Shown here one piece after another: positions 1 to 8,249 of a stretch of DNA of 64,000 nucleotides. The notes under the pieces are model-generated. The model made no database searches. It had not been told where the DNA came from and worked only from the letters and a program-made list of their open reading frames with translations. The stretch's first letter is position 1, and every line of letters starts with the position of its first letter. Source of the stretch: an uncultured Pseudomonadota bacterium (GTDB taxonomy: Bacteria > Pseudomonadota > Gammaproteobacteria > Steroidobacterales > Steroidobacteraceae); NCBI GenBank assembly GCA_903828595.1, contig CAIKMS010000008.1, positions 1 through 64,000 of the forward strand, in the 5' to 3' direction. The translations under genes and the position numbers were made by a program.

Positions 1-141
1 CAGGCCGCATAGCGCACTGGGCTATAGGCCACCCGCACCTGAGACGACGGTGGTGCGTTTGACGACAGTGAAGAAAATAAGCGAGACTCAGATCGCTGCG
101 TAACAGACATCAGAACTGGACCAGTTAAAGCAGGTCGGTCA
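1..141 (+). mobile_element. Right end of an IS3-family (IS407-type) insertion sequence, partial
   Basis: The window opens inside an IS element. Frame 2-103 reads as the C-terminus of an OrfB transposase, with RPHSALGYRPPAPET followed by a short tail and TAA at 101-103; this is the usual ending of IS3-family OrfB proteins. The non-coding 3' part matches the right end of the second copy at 58716-58827 almost base for base, including TAACAGACATCAGAA, and stops at the terminal GGTCA at 137-141. The rest of the element lies outside the window to the left. Its orientation is the same as that of the copy at 57631-58827. Confidence 0.85.
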
Positions 142-349
142 CGAGCTCCTCGCGGCTACCCAGGGCATCGAATTCCACCGGCCCCTCAAGAGCTCGTCGG
201 TGCTGGAGGAAGCGATTGCGCTCGTGCGCACTCGGGTGCCGCGCTATACGCGTGACCGCTTCTTCGCGCCGGATATCGCCGCAGCGAAGGAAATCGTCTG
301 GTCCGGGGCCTTCCGTGGCTGGATGTCGGACATCACGCTGAAGGCCTGA
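142..349 (+). pseudogene. 3' fragment of a histidine/aromatic ammonia-lyase gene
   Basis: Directly after the IS end, one frame reads ELLAATQGIEFHRPL, then LVRTRVPRYTRDRFFAPDI, and ends with TGA at 347-349. Members of the histidine ammonia-lyase (HutH/PAL) family end with exactly this kind of helix and the R-VP-Y--DR-FAPDI signature. Only about the last 68 residues remain; the MIO-forming Ala-Ser-Gly and all catalytic parts are missing. The IS insertion at 141/142 removed the upstream part, or a deletion started from the IS end. It cannot encode an active enzyme. Whether the parent was HutH or a tyrosine/phenylalanine ammonia-lyase cannot be told from the tail. Confidence 0.75.
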
Positions 350-360
350 TGCTCAAGTGA

Positions 361-386
361 GCGCGGGGCCCTCGAGGGCCCCGCGC
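361..386. terminator. Perfect 26-bp palindrome between two convergent 3' ends
   Basis: A perfect self-complementary 26-mer (GCGCGGGGCCC core, centred on CTCGAG) lies between the stop of the ammonia-lyase fragment and the stop of the DUF4382 gene on the other strand. It would form a very stable GC hairpin in either transcript, but no T-tract follows on either side. A bidirectional terminator is the likely role. Confidence 0.5.
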
Positions 387-417
387 CAACGCCGCCCGGG
401 AGCGGATCCTGCCCGGC

Positions 418-2361
418 TCAGCCGGTCGGCTTGTCACCGGTAAAGTACGTGATCACGTAGGCTTTCAGCGTACCGTCGGCCTGCGGCACCGCGGACACCC
501 GCACCGGTGCACCGACCGCAAGGCCGTTCGTCAGGGCCGTGAGCCCCGCCGACGTCGTGATGTCCTCCGGGGTCACCGTTACGATGTTGTTGGTCCGGTC
601 GATCTGGTACACGAGCGTCGCCGATCCGGACGTCGTGCTGATATCGACCGTCGCGGGCGTGGTTCCGCCTGCGACCGAGATCGTGAACGATGTGCCCGAG
701 AGCGCGCTCGCGACCGTCGCCCTCGGCAGGCGCATCGGCATCAGGACCGCGAACGGCGCCGACCAGCCAGTCGGATTCGCGGCGTCACCCCACACGGCGT
801 GCGAGACGCCCGCCGCGAGCAGCGATCCGACGGTGCCCCCAAAATTCACACCCGTCGAGGTGGCCGCGACGAAATCGCTCTTCGCGGTGCTGCCGTCGAT
901 CAGGTTGGACGGGTAGGCGAAATTCCAGTACTTGAAGCCGGTAATCGCATTGCCGCTCGCGTCCTTGCCGTTCGCGGTGCTGTCCGAGATGTAGTCGAGC
1001 ATCACGGTGTAGTCGTCGGACGCCCTGCCGAACTGACGCGTATACGTCAGGCCCGTGAGGTCGGATGCGCTGATCTTGCCGTCGTAGGTCGCCGTCTCGA
1101 TGTCGATCGTCTGCGCGACCAGGGTGGCCGCGAGCGGGTCGACGACCGAGGCGTGCACCTTGAAACCGCGCACGAGATCATGCGCCGCGAGGAACGCGGG
1201 TCCCGTGCCGATCGGCGTCGCCGTCGGATTGCTACCGGCGTGGAAGAAGAACTGCGTGTTGGCGTCGACCGTGAGCGCGACCGGCTGGGCGGCCTCGTTC
1301 GCGACCGTGACGATGTTGTTGGTCGTGTCGACGTGGAGGACGTGGCCTTCGGGTCCGACCCAGACTGAGTTGAACGTGCTGCTGGCCCAGATGCGGGTCG
1401 CGACCAGCGTGCCGTCCTGCTGGTAGCGGGCGGCGACGCGCACGTACTTGCCGGAGAGCGAGGATTCCGACTTGAAGTCCTTGATCGTCACGACCGTCTT
1501 GGCATCGACGTCGTAGAAGATCGTGCCATTCGTCGCGTCCGCCAGGATCGTCAGTGACTGGCCGGTCGCGACCGCCACTTCCGGAGACTGCACCGGGATC
1601 GCCGGCACGTCCTTGGCGATCGTGATGTTCGCGCCATCCGAGGAGATTGCTGACACGGTGCCGTAAGCATGCCGCAGCACGAGGTCCGTAATGCGGTCGA
1701 TGCCGTGCTGGCGCATCGGGCCATTGAAATTGACGGCCCAGATCGTGCTGCCGGCGCCCGGCGGCACGTGAACGTTGATGAATGCGGGGTGGCTGAGATC
1801 GAATTCCAGATCAAGCGCCGTGCTCTGGGAGCTGCTGACGGTCAGTGGCTTGTCGAGCTTGAGGCTGATGTCAGTCGTCAGGCTGCCGGTCGATCCCTTG
1901 GCATTCTGGATCTGGATCTGGGATGCAGGGATTACGGTGCCGGCGGCGGCGCCGAAGCCCGCTTCCGGATCGGCGGCGACGACGAGATTCACATCGCCCG
2001 GGTTGGCGCTCACGGTCACGGTCGCGGTCGAGTACGTTCCCGGCGCGATCGACACGCTGCCGAGGAGTTCCGACAGCTGGTCGAGCTGCACAAGATTGAC
2101 CATTGGTGCCGGCGAGGGCGCGGTGTAGATCGTCACCGGCGTGCCGCCACCCTGGGGCGTCAGCGACACCGAAAGCACCTTCACGCCGATCGTCGCCCAG
2201 TCTTCGGATGACGCGTCGCTGATCAACAGCGGCACCGAGACTGACTGCGGAGTGACGATCGGCGGCGGGCTCGTGCTTGCCGCACCACCGCCGCCGCCGC
2301 ACGCGGCAAGACTCGCGGCGAGCGCGAGGCCGATTGAAATCTTCAGAAGTGGCGAGTTCAT
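418..2361 (-). CDS. DUF4382 domain lipoprotein with repeated DUF5666-like segments
   Basis: The protein has 647 residues. An N-terminal signal peptide ends in a lipobox LAAC (Cys21) followed by a poly-Gly linker, so it should be a lipid-anchored envelope protein. Residues of about 40-190 fit the DUF4382 beta-sandwich (VSVPLLISDASSEDWATIGV, then VNLVQLDQLSELLG and IAPGTYSTATVTV). The remainder contains repeated short beta units with the phrase TNNIVTV, at about 350 and 595, resembling DUF5666-type repeats. An AAGGA about six bases upstream supports the ATG at 2361. No catalytic residues are evident. It stands alone, with an IS66 remnant upstream. The function is unknown; a surface or adhesive role is a guess. 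Confidence 0.8.
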   Translation of the reverse strand: MNSPLLKISIGLALAASLAACGGGGGAASTSPPPIVTPQSVSVPLLISDASSEDWATIGVKVLSVSLTPQGGGTPVTIYTAPSPAPMVNLVQLDQLSELLGSVSIAPGTYSTATVTVSANPGDVNLVVAADPEAGFGAAAGTVIPASQIQIQNAKGSTGSLTTDISLKLDKPLTVSSSQSTALDLEFDLSHPAFINVHVPPGAGSTIWAVNFNGPMRQHGIDRITDLVLRHAYGTVSAISSDGANITIAKDVPAIPVQSPEVAVATGQSLTILADATNGTIFYDVDAKTVVTIKDFKSESSLSGKYVRVAARYQQDGTLVATRIWASSTFNSVWVGPEGHVLHVDTTNNIVTVANEAAQPVALTVDANTQFFFHAGSNPTATPIGTGPAFLAAHDLVRGFKVHASVVDPLAATLVAQTIDIETATYDGKISASDLTGLTYTRQFGRASDDYTVMLDYISDSTANGKDASGNAITGFKYWNFAYPSNLIDGSTAKSDFVAATSTGVNFGGTVGSLLAAGVSHAVWGDAANPTGWSAPFAVLMPMRLPRATVASALSGTSFTISVAGGTTPATVDISTTSGSATLVYQIDRTNNIVTVTPEDITTSAGLTALTNGLAVGAPVRVSAVPQADGTLKAYVITYFTGDKPTG

Positions 2362-2506
2362 GACGTGTCCTTCGAGTGACGAGGGGATGGATGCCGTGGT
2401 GGTAAGAGCGCAGCCGGAGGCGCTCGGTTGACGTCGTCACGCGAAGATTCGGCTCGAACCGGAGATTTGCTGCGTTCTGTTGCATCTGCGGGCCTGGCCG
2501 ACCCGA

Positions 2507-3337
2507 CTAACGACCGCCGACAGGGCTCGACTGTCGCCGCCCGGCGACAATTCGCCCGTCGGTCACACGCCGCCGCGGCGGCGGTATCGGGGTTTCGTCC
2601 GCATGCAAGACGGCTCGTTTCAGGAGCAGGTTTCGCAGTTCGTCGCCGAGGGGTTGGAGCTTCACCCCGCAGGCTCCGACCCACTCGGCCATCGTCGAGC
2701 GGGGGATCGGGACGCCGGTCCGGCCGTAGATCTCTTCCTGACGGTACAGCGGCTGGTGATCCGCGTATTTCGCGATCAGCACCTGCGCCAGCAGACCCGC
2801 CGTCGGGATCCCCTTGTCGATCACATGCGGCGCGACCGGCTTCTGCACGATCGTCTCGCAGGTCTCACACACCCACTTGCCGCGCCGGTGCGTCTCCACC
2901 TGGAAGTAACCGGGGACGTAATCCAGCTTCTCGGAGACGTCCTCGCCGATCCGCTTCATCTGGCAGCCGCACTGGCACACCGTCGAGTCCGGCTCGTGCG
3001 GCGGTATCTCCACCCGCGGCAGGTCGATCTCAAGGCGCGTCCGGACCGGAGCCTTCTTCGGCCTCGGCGTGCCGAGGACCGCATCCAGCTCGATCTCGAT
3101 CGCCCCGAGGTCCTCGTCGATCGACTCCTCGAGCAGGCTGCGCTGCAGGCCGTGGAACGCCTCGGTCGCACGCCCGAAGCGCCAGCGCTTCAGGATCGCC
3201 ATCTCGTGCGACAGCTGCGAGATCTTGAGATCCTTCCACTTGAGCTCCGTCTCTTTCGCCTCGACCACGTTGAACAGCGACGCCGCGATCTGTCGCAGTT
3301 CGTCGGCGTTCATCGCGTCAAAGTCGGGCTTCGCCAT
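2507..3337 (-). pseudogene. tnpC: IS66 TnpC transposase, C-terminally truncated
   Basis: Residues 1-249 are a normal IS66 TnpC N-terminal half: a coiled-coil leader (ELRQIAASLFNVVEAKETEL), the zinc-finger region CQCGCQMKRIGEDVSEKL and WVCETCETIVQKP, then the start of the DDE domain (YADHQPLYRQEEIYGRTGV, GACGVKLQPLGDELR, LHADETP). TnpC proteins usually exceed 500 residues. Here the frame runs into unrelated sequence right after HADETP, the first catalytic Asp, and stops 27 residues later. The other acidic catalytic residues are therefore absent. Confidence 0.85.
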
Positions 3338-3410
3338 GGCATGGATTATACCGCAGCGATCGGCGACATAATCGCCAAAGTGCTTGATCTAAAGCACTTT
3401 CATCGACCGA

Positions 3411-3776
3411 TCAGATCACCCGGATCGTCGCCAGATCATCCAGCTGCTGCCACGGCAGACCCACGACCAGGGCGTTCAGTTGCTCCGCGCTCATCGACAG
3501 CTTCATGCCGCGATCCGACGTCGACCAGCAGAAGCGACCCCGATGCAGTCGCCTCGCGCAAAGCCATATCCCGAAGCCATCGTGTACCAACACCTTCATC
3601 CGGTTCGCGCGCTTGTTCGCGAACAGATATGCGTGATGCGCTCGGGCATAGCCGAACACGCTCACTACGCGCGCAAGCGCCGTATCCATCCCGGCGCGCA
3701 TGTCGAGCGGCTCCACCGACATCCAGACCTCGTCGATCCGGATCAACCCAGCAGGTCCCGCAACCACGCCGCGCAT
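3411..3776 (-). CDS. tnpB: IS66 Orf2-like accessory protein TnpB
   Basis: This is the small IS66 TnpB protein required for transposition in that family, of unknown biochemical role. The diagnostic core IRIDEVWMSVEPLDMRAG and YLFANKRANRMKVLVHDGFG is intact, followed by GIWLCARRLHRGRFCW. The length of about 120 residues is normal. The start is taken at the ATG giving MRGVVAGPAGL; an in-frame ATG eight codons upstream is possible. Its 5' end overlaps the 3' end of tnpA at 3743, as is common in IS66 operons. Confidence 0.8.
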   Translation of the reverse strand: MRGVVAGPAGLIRIDEVWMSVEPLDMRAGMDTALARVVSVFGYARAHHAYLFANKRANRMKVLVHDGFGIWLCARRLHRGRFCWSTSDRGMKLSMSAEQLNALVVGLPWQQLDDLATIRVI

Positions 3777-4111
3777 GCCGTCGGGTTCGTCATCGGCCAC
3801 TCGACCACGATCTGTGTCGACCCCTTGCGGACTTCGATCCGAATCGGTCGCTCATCGTCGCGCTTCACGGGCTCCGACATCTTCACCGGGATGAACTTCG
3901 GCACTGGCGCTGCCGGGACAGTCTGGACGAGGCTCGCCGCCGAGGCCCTGGAGTCGGCCGACTTCACCCACCGCCGAAGCAGGTTCGCGTTGATCCGCTT
4001 CTCAAGCGCAACCGCGGCCAGCGATACGCCGGGCACCCGGCAGGCGAGAACAGCCTCGCGCTTGAACTCCTTCGAGTGCCACCGTCGTCCAGCCTTGTCG
4101 ATAGAATGCAT
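3743..4111 (-). CDS. tnpA: IS66 TnpA-like helix-turn-helix protein
   Basis: The 122-residue protein has an N-terminal transposase_8-type HTH (WHSKEFKREAVLACRVPGVS, then ALEKRINANLLRRWVKSA) and a C-terminal segment IEVRKGSTQIVVEWPMTNPT. IS66 elements carry this as the first gene of the operon. It looks intact, but the operon lacks a functional tnpC. The start ATG at 4111 lies just downstream of a strong 26-bp dyad. Confidence 0.8.
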   Translation of the reverse strand: MHSIDKAGRRWHSKEFKREAVLACRVPGVSLAAVALEKRINANLLRRWVKSADSRASAASLVQTVPAAPVPKFIPVKMSEPVKRDDERPIRIEVRKGSTQIVVEWPMTNPTACAAWLRDLLG

Positions 4112-4112
4112 T

Positions 4113-4138
4113 GGTGTCCACCATCGTTAGTGGACACC
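4113..4138. repeat. Dyad GGTGTCCAC-N8-GTGGACACC upstream of tnpA
   Basis: Nine-base perfect inverted arms surround an 8-base spacer, two bases before the tnpA start codon on the minus strand. It could be an operator for the HTH protein TnpA, or a hairpin that covers the ribosome binding site and keeps transposase expression low. No experimental equivalent is known to me. Confidence 0.5.
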
Positions 4139-4414
4139 ATCGTCACGCTATCCCCGCGCCATCGGAAGATGTGTTCCCCGGACGGATACCGTGGAGCGGC
4201 TTCAGAAGCTGAACCTCGGCCTTTGGCTCAGTCGCCGAATCGAACGGAACCACCGCCAGTGCCAGATGTCCGGCAACATCCGATGTACCCGATTAGGCGT
4301 AGCAGGCGGCTGTAACAGCAGCATTTGGGCAGTGGCTGATTCGAAGAAATCGCAGGCTCACTGGCGCAGATAGAGCTTTGCTCGCGAGCCTGCGGTAATT
4401 TGGATTCCAATCTG

Positions 4415-4753
4415 GTCTACCGGTGGATCAGCAGCAACGTCTACCAAAAGTCTACCGACGACATGACCATGACGATATAAACTGCTGTTTTTCTTGCGAA
4501 ATATCGCTTCAGCGCCGACTATCACCAGCAGTACCTCGCGAAGAATCCGAACGGGTACTGCGGGATTGGAGGGTGCGGAGTTCCCTTCAAACTCGCGGAG
4601 TTACAAGTGGGGGAGAAGGCGTGATCTTCGCTACGCCCCTGGTTCCAACAGGAAGTCGCCTGGTTAGCGTCGGTCCGCCCGAAACTTGCACGTGCTTCTG
4701 CGAAAAGGCGGGCTGGTTTCGACGCCGACGTCTACCGGAAGTCTACCGGTGGT
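4415..4753 (+). repeat. Dispersed repeat with GTCTACC iterons and an msrA 3' end, copy 1
   Basis: The left end has GTCTACC at 4415, 4439 and 4450, spacings of 24 and 11. The right end has GTCTACC at 4730 and 4741, spacing 11. Between them is the coding tail of a peptide methionine sulfoxide reductase A and then about 100 bases without a clear reading frame. The unit recurs as copy 2 at 7121-7463 with the same iteron spacing at both ends, and as a truncated copy 3 at 8779-8934. Confidence 0.75.
4514..4624 (+). pseudogene. msrA: 3' fragment of peptide methionine sulfoxide reductase A
   Basis: The frame reads [20 protein letters not shown] followed by [16 protein letters not shown] and TGA at 4622-4624. 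MsrA proteins end with the DYHQQYLxKNPxGYC motif, whose Cys is a resolving cysteine in this family. The N-terminal catalytic GCFW region is absent. Upstream in-frame residues (LAKYRFS) do not match MsrA. The fragment sits inside the dispersed repeat, so it was copied as part of that unit. Confidence 0.75.
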
Positions 4754-4843
4754 CCAGCTCCAGGAAAGTCCTCGGGCAAGGAATCGCGCTCCATCGCCAT
4801 CGCGACGCTTACCTTGACGAATCCACCGGGCCATCCCGCATAC

Positions 4844-4872
4844 TTGCGGTAGCTACGTTGTGTAGATACAAT
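4844..4872 (+). promoter_or_regulatory. Promoter of the brnT-brnA operon
   Basis: TTGCGG at 4844-4849 and TACAAT at 4867-4872 are separated by 17 bases, a good sigma70 arrangement. An 8-bp palindrome GTAGCTAC overlaps the -35 end and the start of the spacer and is a possible site for BrnA autorepression. The expected start of transcription falls at or next to the brnT ATG (4878), so the mRNA may be leaderless. Confidence 0.55.
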
Positions 4873-4877
4873 GCGCC

Positions 4878-5150
4878 ATGTTCACATGGGATGAGGCCAA
4901 GCGACGGGCAAATCTCCGCAAGCACGGCATCGATTTCGTGGACGCGCCAAAGATATTTCAGGGGCTTACGTTCACGGCTGAGGACGATCGCGAGGCCTAC
5001 GGTGAACGCCGCTTCCTGACACTGGGGCTGCTGGAAGACCAGGTCGTGTCGGTAGCGCATACCGAGCGCCGTGCCGGAATCCGGATCATTTCAATACGCA
5101 AGGCTACGAAATATGAAGCGCGCTTCTACTTCTCGCAAATCGCGAACTGA
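4878..5150 (+). CDS. brnT: BrnT family ribonuclease toxin
   Basis: BrnT (DUF497) toxins are small RelE-fold ribonucleases that inhibit translation and are neutralised by BrnA. This 90-residue protein has the family features in order: FTWDEAKRRANLRKHGIDF near the start, a central EDDREAYGERRFLTLGLL, the VVSVAHTERRAGIRIISIRK strand with conserved His and Arg residues, and the closing ATKYEARFYF helix. The length is typical. The brnA ATG lies within its 3' end, a 38-base overlap. No signs of decay. Confidence 0.9.
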   Translation: MFTWDEAKRRANLRKHGIDFVDAPKIFQGLTFTAEDDREAYGERRFLTLGLLEDQVVSVAHTERRAGIRIISIRKATKYEARFYFSQIAN

Positions 5151-5391
5151 CTTGAGACGCGTGCGCCAGCTGACTGACGCCAATATGGTGAAGGACGGCG
5201 ACGCACCCGAATGGACACCCGCAATGTTTGCGCGTGCGGTGGCGCGAAAAGGGCTGAAGCCAGTCCCGAAGAAGGCGCTCCTCTCGCTTCGCATTGATGC
5301 CGACGTGATTGATTGGTTCAGGGCCCAGGGCGCCGGATATCAGTCACGAATGAATGCTTTGCTGCGGGCCTTTATGGAAGCACACAATTGA
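5113..5391 (+). CDS. brnA: BrnA family ribbon-helix-helix antitoxin
   Basis: BrnA binds and neutralises BrnT and represses the shared promoter. The C-terminal half carries the ribbon-helix-helix segment LLSLRIDADVIDWFRAQGAG followed by YQSRMNALLRAFMEAH, which is the family hallmark. The start is placed at the internal ATG (5113, MKRASTSRKSR), which overlaps brnT. A longer in-frame start at 5071 would lie deeper in brnT and is less likely. It forms an operon with brnT. Confidence 0.88.
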   Translation: MKRASTSRKSRTDLRRVRQLTDANMVKDGDAPEWTPAMFARAVARKGLKPVPKKALLSLRIDADVIDWFRAQGAGYQSRMNALLRAFMEAHN

Positions 5392-5820
5392 AGTGACTGC
5401 GCGGTCCCGGGCCAATGACTCACGATCACTGCACGTCGTGGCCGGTTGGTTGAGCGCTGTGTACTCAGTTGCGTTGTAGAACGCCGTAGTCCTTCGTAGT
5501 CCAGGCGATCACATCGACGTCCGCTGACTCGCCGTCTCGATCGGTCGGTCCGGGTGATGGAGGGGAGAGAGGGGAGTTCAGGTACCGGGCGCTATCAGTA
5601 TCAAATCAATCCGCGGAGTTTTGCATTGAAACCCTACGGGGTGCGAACTCCCCTGACTCCCCTCTGGTGACGGGCTGCCGCACTAACGATGGGTTCAAGC
5701 GCCCGACTGTTGTACCCTTTTGCGCAGTTACCAATTGAACGGCTGAGTGCGGTACCAGCGCAGACCAGGGCGGTGGCGTCCTGACCTCCAACGGACCACG
5801 CTAATCGGGAGCCAGTAATC
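5392..5820. other. Intergenic region without a recognised gene
   Basis: About 430 bases with no convincing coding frame. It contains a 10-bp inverted repeat AGGGGAGTTC (5570-5579) and GAACTCCCCT (5645-5654) spaced by 65 bases. Nothing else recognisable was seen; the promoter of the following oxidoreductase must lie here. Confidence 0.5.
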
Positions 5821-7050
5821 ATGGAGCGCCGAGAAGTCACGAAATTGTTACTGGCCTCCACGATCGCAGGTCAGAGTACGCTCCTTGGTAGCGCTCCGGC
5901 AATCGACAGGAAGCTGCCGGACGTGGTGGTCGTCGGGTCCGGCGCGTTTGGTGCATGGACCGCGTACGCGCTGCGGCACCAAGGTCATCGCGTGACTCTG
6001 GTGGACGCCTACGGGCCGGCAAACAGCCGTTCGAGTTCGGGCGGTGAATCGCGAATAACGCGGTGTTCTTATGGCAATCAAGATTTCTACACGCGATGGG
6101 CGGTCGAATCACTGGTCGCCTGGAAACAGTTGCAGCAACGCAGTGCAACTAAAGTCTTCGAAAACACGGGGGTCCTTGCGATTGCCCCGGCAGGCGATCC
6201 GTACCTTGATCAGTCGGCGATGGTCATGCAGCGACTTGGAATTCGACACGAGCGTATGAATGCCGACGAGACGATGCGCCGCTTCCCTGTGTTTCACCTG
6301 GATTCAACAGAGTCCGCGCTGTTCGAGCCGGACAGCGGCGCGTTGATGGCCAGGAATTCCATCCAGGTTCTGGTTAACGAACTCGTCGCCCAGGGTGTGA
6401 CCTATAAGACCGCGGCCGTCCGAGCGCCACGGGGTGCTGGAACTCTGCCGAAGATCACCACGTCATCTGGCGAGAGTATTGCGGCGGGTCACTATATTTT
6501 CGCGTGCGGCCCGTGGCTGCCAAAAGCATTCCCGGATCTTCTTGGGGATAGGATCCGTTCCGATCGAGCTGAGGTGTTCTTCCTCGGCACCCCTGCCGGG
6601 GATCAGGCCTACGAGCCCCCCGCGATGCCGACCTGGATGGATGACTATGGGGTCGGCGGAGCGTACGGTTTTCCGAGTCTGGACGGGCGCGGCTGCAAGG
6701 TCGCTGTCGATTCGATCGTCGGGCCGATGGATCCGGATGCGGGAAATCGGACGGTCACGGCTCCGTATATTGCCGCCATGCGTGAGTTTGTGCGCCACCG
6801 GTTCCCGGCGCTCGCCGAGGCACCTATCGTTGAAAGCCGAGTATGCCAGTACGAAATGACTGCGGATGAGAACTATATTTTGGACCGCCATCCGGACTTC
6901 AATAATGTGTGGATCGCGGGTGGCGGTTCGGGTCACGGCTTCAAGACCGCGCCAAGCGTCGGTCGTTACATGGTGCAACTGGTCATTGAGCAAGGTCCGG
7001 CGAACACCATGTTTTCGATTACACGGCCGAAAGCGAGTGGTCAGACGTAG
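5821..7050 (+). CDS. FAD-dependent oxidoreductase, monomeric sarcosine oxidase/DAO family
   Basis: The 409-residue protein belongs to the DAO superfamily, which oxidises secondary or N-methyl amines with release of H2O2. A Rossmann motif VVVVGSGAFGAWTAYALRHQ lies at about 35-54, followed by the acidic residue ending the second strand (VTLVDAYGP) and the SSGGESRITR segment that matches the SHGDTRIIR region of sarcosine and N-methyltryptophan oxidases. Near the C-terminus VCQYEMTADENYILD resembles the segment that carries the Cys used for covalent flavin attachment in monomeric sarcosine oxidase, and GGGSGHGFKTAPSVG is the final FAD contact. The N-terminus (MERREVTKLLLASTIAGQ) resembles a weak signal or Tat-like leader. 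The substrate is not predictable. Confidence 0.85.
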   Translation: MERREVTKLLLASTIAGQSTLLGSAPAIDRKLPDVVVVGSGAFGAWTAYALRHQGHRVTLVDAYGPANSRSSSGGESRITRCSYGNQDFYTRWAVESLVAWKQLQQRSATKVFENTGVLAIAPAGDPYLDQSAMVMQRLGIRHERMNADETMRRFPVFHLDSTESALFEPDSGALMARNSIQVLVNELVAQGVTYKTAAVRAPRGAGTLPKITTSSGESIAAGHYIFACGPWLPKAFPDLLGDRIRSDRAEVFFLGTPAGDQAYEPPAMPTWMDDYGVGGAYGFPSLDGRGCKVAVDSIVGPMDPDAGNRTVTAPYIAAMREFVRHRFPALAEAPIVESRVCQYEMTADENYILDRHPDFNNVWIAGGGSGHGFKTAPSVGRYMVQLVIEQGPANTMFSITRPKASGQT

Positions 7051-7120
7051 CGCGCTTTAAATTCGGCTTCTTGTGCGTAGATTCGCCGCCGGTAAGCAGC
7101 CTCGATTGGACTGAGGTTTG

Positions 7121-7463
7121 GTCTACCGGTGGATCGGCGTCAACGTCTACCAAAAGTCTACCGGTCGACTGCCCGCGCCGAGGTAACTCGGTGATTTCCG
7201 TGCAGGAAAACACCTCAGCGCCGACTATCACCAGCAGTACCTTGCGAAGAATCCCAACGGGTACTGCGGGATTGGCGGCTGTGGAGTTCCCTTCTAACTC
7301 GCGGAGTTACGGGTGGGTGAGAAGGCGTAGTTTTCGTCACGCTGCGGGTTCCAACAGAAAACCGCGTGGTTAGCTTTGACCTGCCGAACGATTCCCAGTA
7401 TTTCTGCAGAAAATGGCGGGCTGGATTCAGCGCTGACGTCTACCGGAAGCCTACCGGTGGTCG
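7121..7463 (+). repeat. Dispersed repeat with GTCTACC iterons and an msrA 3' end, copy 2
   Basis: GTCTACC occurs at 7121, 7145 and 7156 (spacings 24 and 11) and, at the right end, at 7438 with a one-base variant GCCTACC at 7449 (spacing 11). The msrA tail at 7220-7297 reads [20 protein letters not shown] then CGVPF and now stops (TTC TAA) where copy 1 continues. The downstream half matches copy 1 with scattered changes. This copy lies between the flavoenzyme and the small protein at 7589. Confidence 0.75.
7220..7297 (+). pseudogene. msrA: Second 3' fragment of an msrA-like gene
   Basis: Twenty-five codons of MsrA C-terminus are followed by TAA at 7295-7297. Beyond this stop the DNA still resembles the extra coding tail of copy 1 (CTCGCGGAGTTAC), so the stop is a later substitution. 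No upstream catalytic part is present. Confidence 0.65.
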
Positions 7464-7588
7464 GTGTTTAGAATAATATCTGGGGAAGGGGTTTCCTCCG
7501 CTTCCTGAGAGCCGTGATGCTGATCGAACGACTCAACGCGCGGAGCTTGCCGGGCATGCTCATCATGTCTGCGCTTTGAGGGACTTTG

Positions 7589-8086
7589 GTGTCAGCAACC
7601 ATTCTTAGCCAAGATCGCGTGTCTCGTGATGCTGCAGCAGACGGGGACCTGAGGGCATATCTTCAGGATTACCTCAAGTCTGGAAGCAGTGATTTCGATA
7701 AGACAACGAGGTATTCGGCGGCGTTTGCTGAATTAAGCGGTGCTAAGGTGCCTGAGGTCGTTGTCTATGTATCGGGCAGCGCGTGGTGCGGGAGCGGCGG
7801 TTGCTCAACGTTGATACTGAGAAAAGAGAGCGACTCGTTTAAGGTGATTACGCCCACCACCGTAACGCGGTCTCCAATTAGCGTTTTGCAGAGCACAACA
7901 AATGGTTGGCACGTTGTCAGTGTCTGGGTGCAGGGCGGCGGAATTCAGCCTGGGTATACTGCCCTGCTACCCTTTGATGGGAAGGCATACGCAAGTAATC
8001 CAACCGTTCCGCCTGCTCGACATTCAACTGGCGATCGGGGTGGAGCGATCTTGATTCCGCAAACTGCAGAAGGATTCCTGTTGTAA
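7589..8086 (+). CDS. Uncharacterised protein
   Basis: I do not recognise a family with confidence. A GTG at 7589 or the overlapping TTG at 7586 can start a protein of about 165 residues. It contains VPEVVVYVSGSAWCGSGGCS followed by TLILRKESDSFKVIT and a strand-rich C-terminal half (SVLQSTTNGWHVVSVWVQGG). The two close cysteines in WCGSGGCS may form a disulfide or metal site, which fits a periplasmic protein, but no clear signal peptide is visible, so the 5' end could have been lost. It lies between two copies of the msrA-tail repeat. Confidence 0.55.
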   Translation: MSATILSQDRVSRDAAADGDLRAYLQDYLKSGSSDFDKTTRYSAAFAELSGAKVPEVVVYVSGSAWCGSGGCSTLILRKESDSFKVITPTTVTRSPISVLQSTTNGWHVVSVWVQGGGIQPGYTALLPFDGKAYASNPTVPPARHSTGDRGGAILIPQTAEGFLL

Positions 8087-8249
8087 CCATAGTTGGGCCT
8101 AAGGCAGCGCACCGACGGGTGTGCTCCGCGTCTTGACCTCAGGTCGGCTCGTGATAGTGGAATTGACAGAATCACAACAGAAATGGGGTATGGCGGGGAA
8201 ACGGCCTCAGAAGTATGCTGTATCGAAGTAACCGATCTGGGCTGAAGTC

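Larger units (their letters stand above)
2590..4190 (-). mobile_element. Truncated IS66-family element
   Basis: Three genes in IS66 order, tnpA-tnpB-tnpC, run on the minus strand from 4111 down. tnpC breaks off at its HADETP motif near 2590, so the catalytic second half and the far inverted repeat are gone. The sequence after the break (2507-2590) is unrelated and includes a 16-bp palindrome CGCCGCCGCGGCGGCG and a small hairpin at 2532-2549. The upstream limit near 4190 is approximate because I could not identify a terminal inverted repeat. The element cannot transpose by itself. Confidence 0.75.

Noticed and set aside
2480..4315. A 611-codon open frame on the plus strand
   Set aside because: It runs antisense across tnpC, tnpB and tnpA of the IS66 remnant. 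Its product is Arg/Asp-rich, low in complexity and shows no motif. The minus-strand proteins are clearly recognisable.
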